Shown here piece by piece: positions 1 to 4,367 of a stretch of DNA of 14,754 nt. Origin of the DNA: Cellulomonas sp. Its GTDB lineage: Bacteria; Actinomycetota; Actinomycetes; Actinomycetales; Cellulomonadaceae. Numbering within the stretch: the first letter of the stretch is position 1; the number at the start of each line of letters is the position of its first letter. The position numbers and the translations under genes were made by a program. The notes under the pieces were generated by a model. The model was not told the DNA's origin. It saw only the letters and a list, made by a program, of their open reading frames with translations, and ran no database searches. Location: contig DAIDJQ010000117.1 of NCBI GenBank assembly GCA_027451305.1, positions 1 through 14,754 on the forward strand, given 5' to 3'.

Positions 1-146
1 GCCGCCGCGGCTCCGGCATCGGCCTGACCATCGCCCACGCCATCGTCGACGCCCACCACGGCACGCTGCACGCCCGCTCCGACGGCCCCGGCCACGGCGC
101 CACCGTCACCATCACCCTGCCCGCCGCACCCCGCGGCCGCCGCTGA
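1..146 (+). CDS. Sensor histidine kinase, C-terminal end only (partial)
   Basis: The reading frame enters from the left edge at base 3 and ends at TGA 144-146, leaving 47 residues. It contains the G2 box of a HATPase_c domain (RRGSGIGLTIAHAIVDAHHG) and ends with the beta-strand pattern GATVTITLPA found at the tail of EnvZ/PhoR-type kinases. It would bind ATP for autophosphorylation of a membrane two-component sensor. It is clearly paralogous to the end of the kinase at 8095-9195, where the matching stretch reads RGGSGIGLAIVRALVQAHDG and then SDGPG, also present here. So a second, similar two-component system probably lies to the left. The family is certain; the signal sensed cannot be told from this fragment. 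Confidence 0.9.
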   Translation, partial: RRGSGIGLTIAHAIVDAHHGTLHARSDGPGHGATVTITLPAAPRGRR

Positions 147-150
147 CCGG

Positions 151-198
151 TCAGCCGGGACCCATCCGGTAGCCGACCCCCGGGCCCACCACCTGACT
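151..198 (-). pseudogene. Possible remnant of the C-terminus of an OmpR-type response regulator
   Basis: Read on the minus strand, the codons just before TGA (153-151) give PGVGYRMGPG, which matches the last residues of the wing of an OmpR/PhoB winged-helix regulator. The complete regulator at 9192-9908 ends RGIGYRMGTGS. At DNA level 161-176 and 9205-9220 agree at 15 of 16 bases. Upstream codons (VSQVV...) no longer look like a regulator, and no domain precedes them before the DUF2752 gene. It sits 4 bases from the convergent kinase fragment. I read it as debris from a recombination between two-component loci. It is very short, so chance similarity is possible. Confidence 0.4.
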
Positions 199-217
199 GA
201 CCGACGCCGCACCGATG

Positions 218-643
218 TCAGCGCAGGACCGCGACCAGGAGCTGCTGACGCACTGTCATCCCGAGCGCAACGAGCAACGCTGTCGCGATCAGGGCGCGCC
301 CGGCGCGGCGGGTGAGCGTGACCGAGACGTCGACCCAGCGTCGTGTGAGAAGGCCCACCGTCGCCCGGAGCAGAACCAATGCCGCGGTGATCAGCACCAG
401 CGGACCGAGCGGGTTGTAGTACCAGGCCACGGCCCACTGGCCAGTCAGCGCGAAGTGGGCGGCCCGCGTGCCGCCGCACAGCGGGTCCATGACGCCGAAG
501 CGATGCAGCGGGCCGTGGACGTCCACGGGCGGCAGCCCCCAGACGGCGATCGCCACCGACACCACCGCGAGACCGCCGGCGGCCCATGTGAGCGGGCTGT
601 GAGAGTCCGTCGGCTGGATCGACAACGCCACCGACGATCGCAC
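218..643 (-). CDS. DUF2752 family membrane protein
   Basis: This 141-residue protein has hydrophobic segments at about 20-38, 78-96 and 116-130. Between them is the DUF2752 signature: DPLCGGTRAAHFALTGQW (53-70) followed by YYNPLG (75-80). The family usually reads CPxCGxTRA...NPL, and here the first Cys of the usual pair is Asp53. The family consists of small integral membrane proteins of unknown function. The GTG start directly follows the TAG stop of the M15 peptidase gene. A GGAG lies 6 bases before it, inside the end of that gene, so the two are almost certainly co-translated. The operon carries an upstream response-regulator box at 1658-1678, which would place this protein in the copper-responsive set by inference. 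Family assignment is firm; function is unknown. Confidence 0.85.
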   Translation of the reverse strand: MRSSVALSIQPTDSHSPLTWAAGGLAVVSVAIAVWGLPPVDVHGPLHRFGVMDPLCGGTRAAHFALTGQWAVAWYYNPLGPLVLITAALVLLRATVGLLTRRWVDVSVTLTRRAGRALIATALLVALGMTVRQQLLVAVLR

Positions 644-1456
644 CTACCGCTCCAGCCCGGCCGCGACGAGGGCCTTGACTCCCGGGACGTATTCCCAGTG
701 CCAGGGTTCGTAGGGACCACCGCGGCCTGTGCGCGCCCACGCCGGATTGTCCCAGTCGAAGTTCGGACCGTTCGCCCTCAACCACGCACCCCGGGTCCCG
801 CTGTACGTCTCCCGGCAGAAGTCCACCGCCAGGCCCCACCCGTGGTTGGACAGGCCCACCGGGGCGGCAAGCTGGGGCGTTGCACGCCGGAGTGCCGCCT
901 GCTGCTCCAACGTGCGGTACGCCGACGTCAGGCACATCGGTTCGCCGAACGTGGCCCGGTACATCTCGTTGAGCTTCGTGAGGGTCACCACCGCGTCGGC
1001 CCGGTCCCGGTAGGGCGCCTGCCACAGGTCGCACATCGAGACGTCGGGGACGTGCCCGTTCGTCCCGATGTCGGGCACCAGGCCCGAGCACTCCACGGTC
1101 TTCCCGTCATCCGTGCGGAACTCGGTGCGCGGCATGGACCGGGAGACCTCGTCGGCGCCCGAGAGCGACCCGAGGTCCTGCCCGCCGGCGCTGCCGCGGG
1201 ACACGAGAGCGGCAGGTGGAGACGGGACGACCGCCCGGGACGTCAGTGCCTCCACGGTGCTGACTCCTCCGCCGGAGACAGTGCCACGGAGCGGAGCACC
1301 CCAGGCTGACGCGGTCAGGGCCATGAGCATCGCCGCCACCACCAGGACGCGGCCGACGGCGACCAGGGGCCGGCTCGTTGCGGGAGTGCGGCTTGATGCG
1401 GACGCGCGCTCCCGAGGGGAACCGGGCGGCAGCGCGCTACCGGAGTGTCGTCCCAT
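644..1456 (-). CDS. Secreted M15-family D-alanyl-D-alanine carboxypeptidase-like protein
   Basis: The 270-residue product begins with about 30 polar residues, then a signal-like segment (31-53, ending ALTASAWG), then a Pro/Ser-rich linker and a C-terminal M15 (VanY/PdC-like) domain. The zinc site is visible: SNHGWGLAVD supplies His205 and Asp212, and EPWHWEY supplies His253 with catalytic Glu255. Such enzymes cleave the terminal D-Ala from peptidoglycan stem pentapeptides, outside the membrane. Four cysteines (123, 142, 175, 214) could form disulfides, which fits the thiol-redox genes nearby. The ATG at 1456 has only a weak ribosome site; the Met at residue 43 or 45 would be too late for the signal. 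DUF2752 follows with no gap. Expression probably starts from the promoter region with the repeat at 1658-1678. The exact substrate is inferred from the family. Confidence 0.9.
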   Translation of the reverse strand: MGRHSGSALPPGSPRERASASSRTPATSRPLVAVGRVLVVAAMLMALTASAWGAPLRGTVSGGGVSTVEALTSRAVVPSPPAALVSRGSAGGQDLGSLSGADEVSRSMPRTEFRTDDGKTVECSGLVPDIGTNGHVPDVSMCDLWQAPYRDRADAVVTLTKLNEMYRATFGEPMCLTSAYRTLEQQAALRRATPQLAAPVGLSNHGWGLAVDFCRETYSGTRGAWLRANGPNFDWDNPAWARTGRGGPYEPWHWEYVPGVKALVAAGLER

Positions 1457-1480
1457 GCTGGCGTGATCTCGGCCGACCGG

Positions 1481-1552
1481 CTACGCGCTCACGGGGTGGG
1501 TGTCGTCGTTCTCCCGGACCGTGTCCGTGGGGTGCGCGGTGGGCTGGTTCAT
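1481..1552 (-). CDS. Very small ORF (23 residues) at the head of the carboxypeptidase operon
   Basis: ATG at 1552-1550 is preceded by GGAGG with an 8-base spacer, one of the best ribosome sites in the window. It opens a 23-codon frame rich in Asp, Thr, Pro and His, ending in TAG at 1481. The peptide (MNQPTAHPTDTVRENDDTHP...) has no hydrophobic part and matches nothing I recognise. It lies between the regulator box at 1658-1678 and the peptidase gene, whose own ATG follows 24 bases later with a poor ribosome site. It could be a leader peptide that brings ribosomes to the peptidase gene. Alternatively the strong site may be a relic. It is supported mainly by the Shine-Dalgarno sequence. Confidence 0.35.
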   Translation of the reverse strand: MNQPTAHPTDTVRENDDTHPVSA

Positions 1553-1657
1553 CGCCTCTTCCTCCCGGTGGCCGACGTCAGCGGAGCGCGCCGCGCCGCC
1601 GGACCACCACGTCGTCGTCCAGCCTTGTGGACGCGCGTCAATGTCTGGCTGGCGGTC

Positions 1658-1678
1658 GATGAAGGGTTGATGAAGGCG
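1658..1678 (-). promoter_or_regulatory. Response-regulator box A (11-bp direct repeat) upstream of the M15/DUF2752 operon
   Basis: On the plus strand TGAAG occurs at 1660 and again at 1671, in GATGAAGGGTTGATGAAGG, an exact 11-base period. In the sense of the downstream genes it reads CTTCATC-4 bases-CTTCATC. This is the form of an OmpR-family regulator site and resembles the published Corynebacterium CopR box (TGAAGATTTnnTGAAGATTT). The 57 bases beginning here align without gaps to those beginning at box D (40 of 57 identical), so the two promoters appear related. The controlling protein is inferred to be the regulator at 9192-9908. Confidence 0.65.
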
Positions 1679-1689
1679 CACGTGTGGCT

Positions 1690-2186
1690 CGCGGGCAACG
1701 CCCTCGGGGCGGCCACGACGTAGCGGGTCAACGGGTCCGGCGGTGACAGCGCCGCGGTCGCGGTAGGCACTCCGGCCCTCGCCCCGACGGCCTGGCGCAA
1801 CCGCTGCTCCTCGGCCGCGCCGTCAGCGGTCTCGTGCGCGATGGCCGCACGCTGCCGCCCGGCGTCCACGAGATGCTCGGCGACCAGCCGCCGCTCGCGT
1901 TGTGCCTGCGCGAGCGCCGCTGTCGCGGGCGTCAAGGCTCGCGTGCGCCGCTGGGATCTTGTCGTCGACGTTCTGCAGCTCGGTCTGGGTCCGCGCGAGC
2001 TGCCCAGAGAGCTCCTCGGGGCCGATTCCAGGTCGTCTCGCTGCCGGTGCGCGTTCGCGATCTGCGACTCGAGCAGCGACCGCTTGTGCGAGAGGTCGTC
2101 GACCACGTAGACCGGCTGCGCGAACGAGCGGTTGAGCGCGGATACGACGACCAGCGTGGCGGCCTTCCTGCCGCGGACCGGCTCAT
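1690..2186 (-). pseudogene. Frameshifted gene for a coiled-coil protein
   Basis: An ATG at 2186 overlaps the TGA of the preceding 76-residue gene (ATGA), a typical coupled start. Its frame soon loses sense, but high-GC3, coiled-coil coding continues in pieces. Piece I (about 2166-2021) reads VVVSALNRSFAQPVYVVDDL and continues LSHKRSLLESQIANAHRQRD. Piece II, another frame (2017-1930), reads EELSGQLARTQTELQNVDDK. Piece III, back in the first frame (from 1926), contains ATAALAQAQRERRLVAEHLV and AAEEQRLRQAV. Shifts therefore fall near 2168, 2019 and 1928, each in a run of G or C. Together the pieces make a continuous Glu/Gln/Arg-rich helical protein of about 150 residues. Its 3' end is unclear and approaches box A. 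It is either a decayed gene or three sequencing errors. The family is not recognised. Confidence 0.6.
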
Positions 2187-2413
2187 GTCACGTCTCTGTC
2201 GGCACGCCGCGTTCGCCACCGTTCCTGGCCCACGCGGACCAGGGCGATGCCAGCGGCGATGCGCAGGCGCCCCAGCACGACGCCCAGCCGGATCGCCGCG
2301 GCGGCGAGAAGCACTGCGCTCCCGACCACACCGAGAAGACCGTGAGCCACAGCGCCGGGACGTTCGAGCATCGACACCACGGGCGTTCGCCGTCCCACCC
2401 CACTGCTGGTCAT
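2183..2413 (-). CDS. Small membrane protein, 76 residues, unknown function
   Basis: ATG at 2413 is preceded by GGAGG with a 9-base gap. The protein has a short polar N-terminus (1-19), a hydrophobic stretch at about 22-60 (AVAHGLLGVVGSAVLLAAAA and beyond, probably one or two membrane helices) and a basic tail (WRTRRADRD). I do not recognise a family. Its TGA overlaps the start of the frameshifted coiled-coil gene (ATGA), so the two were meant to be translated together. Response-regulator box B lies 45 bases upstream of the start, so the gene probably belongs to the same regulon as the ATPase and redox genes. The reading frame is supported by ribosome site, coupling and codon bias; the role is unknown. 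Confidence 0.65.
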   Translation of the reverse strand: MTSSGVGRRTPVVSMLERPGAVAHGLLGVVGSAVLLAAAAIRLGVVLGRLRIAAGIALVRVGQERWRTRRADRDVT

Positions 2414-2457
2414 GGGAGAGATCCTCCCCGCCGACCGCTGGGGATCGATCGAGGTCC

Positions 2458-2478
2458 GATGAAGGTCCCGCGAAGGAT
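2458..2478 (-). promoter_or_regulatory. Response-regulator box B upstream of the 76-residue membrane protein
   Basis: The plus strand reads GATGAAGGTCCCGCGAAGGA, with TGAAGG at 2460 and CGAAGG at 2471, again 11 bases apart. In gene sense the promoter-proximal half is an intact CTTCATC, while the distal half (CTTCGCG) is degraded. It is the weakest of the five copies. Its position, orientation and 11-base period match the others. Confidence 0.5.
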
Positions 2479-2562
2479 CGCCGGATGGGTTCGCCGTGGG
2501 CAGCGGCCCGTCGCGCCGATCGGATCCGACGAGCGCCACGGCGTCCTGGGGCGCGCTCCGAC

Positions 2563-2739
2563 CTATGGCACGTAGCGCAGCGGGTCGACCTCGAAGGCCG
2601 CGGCGCAGCCCTTCGAGCAGAAGTGGTACGTCGTCCCCCTGAACTCGGCGGTGGTTGCAGCGCTGACCGGCTCGACCCTCATCCCGCAGACGGGATCGAT
2701 CACGCGGGTGTCGTCGACGGTGCGACGGAACGGGCGCAC
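2563..2739 (-). CDS. YHS-domain metal-binding protein, 58 residues
   Basis: The protein is a single YHS domain: DPVCGM at 15-20, then FRGTTYHFCSKGCAAAF (33-49) and DPLRY. YHS domains are TRASH-like cysteine modules found in or beside copper ATPases, where Cys18, Cys41 and Cys45 are candidate metal ligands. I chose the GTG at 2739 because AAGGAGA stands 6 bases upstream. A TTG at 2784 would overlap the promoter. The CsoR operator at 2785-2803 covers the likely -10 element, so the gene should be induced by Cu(I). It closely resembles the C-terminal YHS domain of the ATPase at 4368-7157 and may act as a cytoplasmic copper carrier for it. The carrier role is inference. Confidence 0.88.
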   Translation of the reverse strand: MRPFRRTVDDTRVIDPVCGMRVEPVSAATTAEFRGTTYHFCSKGCAAAFEVDPLRYVP

Positions 2740-2782
2740 GGCTGTCTCCTTCCATCGGTGCACGCGTGGGGTTTCCCGGTGC

Positions 2783-2803
2783 AATATACCCCTATGGGGT
2801 ATA
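2783..2803 (-). promoter_or_regulatory. CsoR-type copper operator over the promoter of the YHS gene
   Basis: TATACCCCTATGGGGTATA (2785-2803) is a palindrome with perfect 8-base arms and a 3-base centre, the classic CsoR operator form. In gene sense TATATT (2788-2783) is a good -10 element overlapping the operator. A bound repressor would therefore block transcription of the YHS gene, with a start near 2776. The Lgt-like gene ends only 2 bases away, so this promoter separates the YHS gene from that operon. Confidence 0.85.
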
Positions 2804-2805
2804 CC

Positions 2806-4143
2806 TCAGGCACGCACGGAGGCGATGACGGCACCCACCAGGACGGCGGGCGCGAGGACGAGCATCAGGGGCCGCCCATATCTCGTGGCGCGCGGCAGGC
2901 CGCGCAGCGGGAAGAGGACCTGTCGCACCAGGACGTAGGCAGCGAGCCCGGCGACGAACAGGAGTCCCGCATGCTCTGGCGGTGTGCGCCAGGCGATCAC
3001 GCCCGTCACCAACGAGAGCAAGCCGGCCGACCCGGACTCCAGCAGCTGGACGGGAAGCCGTCGAGTGCCGATCGTCCGGTCGGAGGACCAGATCGCCCAG
3101 CGGTCGCTCGAGGGCCGACCGTAGCAGCAGCCGGCCAGCAGGCAGCCGAGCCGCCCGACGGCCTGGCCGAGCAGCAGGGCCGGGATGGTCGCGTCGAGCA
3201 GATGGCCGATCCTCACACCCCAGGCCCAGCCGCCCAGCACGAAGACGACAGTGGCGACGATTACGAAGCCCTGCACGCTCAGACCGGCGAGCCAGGGCCC
3301 CGCAGCCTCCCGCAGGTGCGTCACCCGGTAGTAGGCGCGGGCGCCCAGCAGACCCAGAACACCGGCGATCAGCGCCAGGAGCAGCACTCGACCCCCGGGT
3401 AGCCCGTGGACCCGCGCCAGAAGCCCGAGCACGACCAGGCCCAGAACGAACCCCAGGCCCACCATCGTCGGCCACGCCCCGAGCACGACTCCGGGAGCGC
3501 GGGATGCGGCGATCGGGGCGTAGACGGACCGACCGACCCCTTCGGCGCTCGTCAGCCGGACGGTCGCGCTGCGGTCCGCGCCCGTCGGCGTGGCGTAGGC
3601 CTCGGCCGTGACGGACCACCGGCCTGGCGCCACCCCCTCCACCCGCTGAGTGATGGCGACCGGGCCGGCGCTCGCGGCCACATCGGCCACGGTCCTGGCC
3701 GCGACGAAGTCATCGGCCGGTGTCCGGGCTCCGTCAACGTCCAGGCGGTGGCCCGTGAGCCGCACGTCGACCCGATGCGGGGCGGGCCCTTCCGGCGGCG
3801 TGAACCAGTAGCTGACCCCCAGGGACTGCGGGCCGAGGCCGGCCAGGGCGCCGAAGGGGTTCGTGATGAACTCCAGGCGAGGCGTCGCCGGGTTCCTGGA
3901 CCCGGCAAGCTTCGCCAGTGCCGGCGCATCGATGGGACGTGCCGGGGCGGTAGGTATGCGCGTGGTCCGCCTCGCGGGCGCGGGGCGCGGTGTCGGAGGG
4001 GCTGCCGACACCGCACTCCGGGCGGCCGCCATCTCGAGCAGCTCCGTCAGCGACCGTTCGGGCCGGCTGGCGGGCCCGGGTGCCCGGCCGCCACGCGGCA
4101 CGCGCGCCGCCGCGGCGCGAGCGTTCTTCTTCTGCTGTCCCAT
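2806..4143 (-). CDS. Lgt-like (prolipoprotein diacylglyceryl transferase-related) membrane protein with extra N-terminal domain
   Basis: The 445-residue product has three parts. Residues 1-90 are basic, Ala/Pro-rich and disordered. Residues 91-212 look like a beta-rich soluble domain (HRVDVRLTGHRLDVDG...GRWSVTAEAYATPTGADRSA). Residues 218-440 form about seven membrane helices with the Lgt hallmark GRLGCLLAGCCYG (330-342). True Lgt moves diacylglycerol from phosphatidylglycerol to lipobox cysteines. Here the usual Asn after GRxG is Cys334, and a GCCYG motif follows, typical of Lgt-like paralogues rather than housekeeping Lgt (usual length about 260-300). ATG 4143 overlaps the stop of the truncated csoR by one base (TGATG), so translation is coupled within the ATPase operon. 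It may modify a copper-related lipoprotein, but catalysis is unproven. Confidence 0.8.
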   Translation of the reverse strand: MGQQKKNARAAAARVPRGGRAPGPASRPERSLTELLEMAAARSAVSAAPPTPRPAPARRTTRIPTAPARPIDAPALAKLAGSRNPATPRLEFITNPFGALAGLGPQSLGVSYWFTPPEGPAPHRVDVRLTGHRLDVDGARTPADDFVAARTVADVAASAGPVAITQRVEGVAPGRWSVTAEAYATPTGADRSATVRLTSAEGVGRSVYAPIAASRAPGVVLGAWPTMVGLGFVLGLVVLGLLARVHGLPGGRVLLLALIAGVLGLLGARAYYRVTHLREAAGPWLAGLSVQGFVIVATVVFVLGGWAWGVRIGHLLDATIPALLLGQAVGRLGCLLAGCCYGRPSSDRWAIWSSDRTIGTRRLPVQLLESGSAGLLSLVTGVIAWRTPPEHAGLLFVAGLAAYVLVRQVLFPLRGLPRATRYGRPLMLVLAPAVLVGAVIASVRA

Positions 4144-4343
4144 CAGTCCCGTCTCCGATCTCGTGGCGCACGGCCGCGTGTTGGTGGGCCGGCGTCGTGC
4201 GCCCGCTCGCCGGGCGTGATCGGCGTCGCCGCTCGGTGCCGTTCACTCCTCGCGACCACGCGGGCGATGCCGCGAACCTGGCCCTCGATGCGGTGGAGCC
4301 GCACCGTGAAGTCAGCGCGACTGGCTTCGGCGGCCGGCGTCAC
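4143..4343 (-). pseudogene. csoR: Truncated CsoR-family copper repressor
   Basis: The first 30 residues contain the CsoR/RcnR helix-1 signature RLHRIEGQVRGIARVV (15-30). After residue 32 the sequence (SERHRAATPITPGERAHDAG...) has nothing in common with the family. The Cys-His-Cys copper site expected at helix 2 is absent; the frame contains no cysteine. Length is 66 residues against about 90-110. Codon use in the last 15 codons is poorer in G/C third positions, consistent with leaving the original frame or with a deletion. The GTG start lies 24 bases after the ATPase stop, and the TGA overlaps the Lgt-like ATG, so it may still serve to couple translation. It could make a helix-1 peptide, but it cannot be a normal Cu(I) sensor. 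Confidence 0.65.
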
Positions 4344-4367
4344 CTCCGCCGCAACAGGGCACGGCCC

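Noticed and set aside
215..1309. A 364-codon plus-strand frame across the DUF2752 and M15 genes
   Set aside because: The opposite strand carries recognisable family motifs and good ribosome sites. The plus frame is low-complexity and has no homologous pattern.
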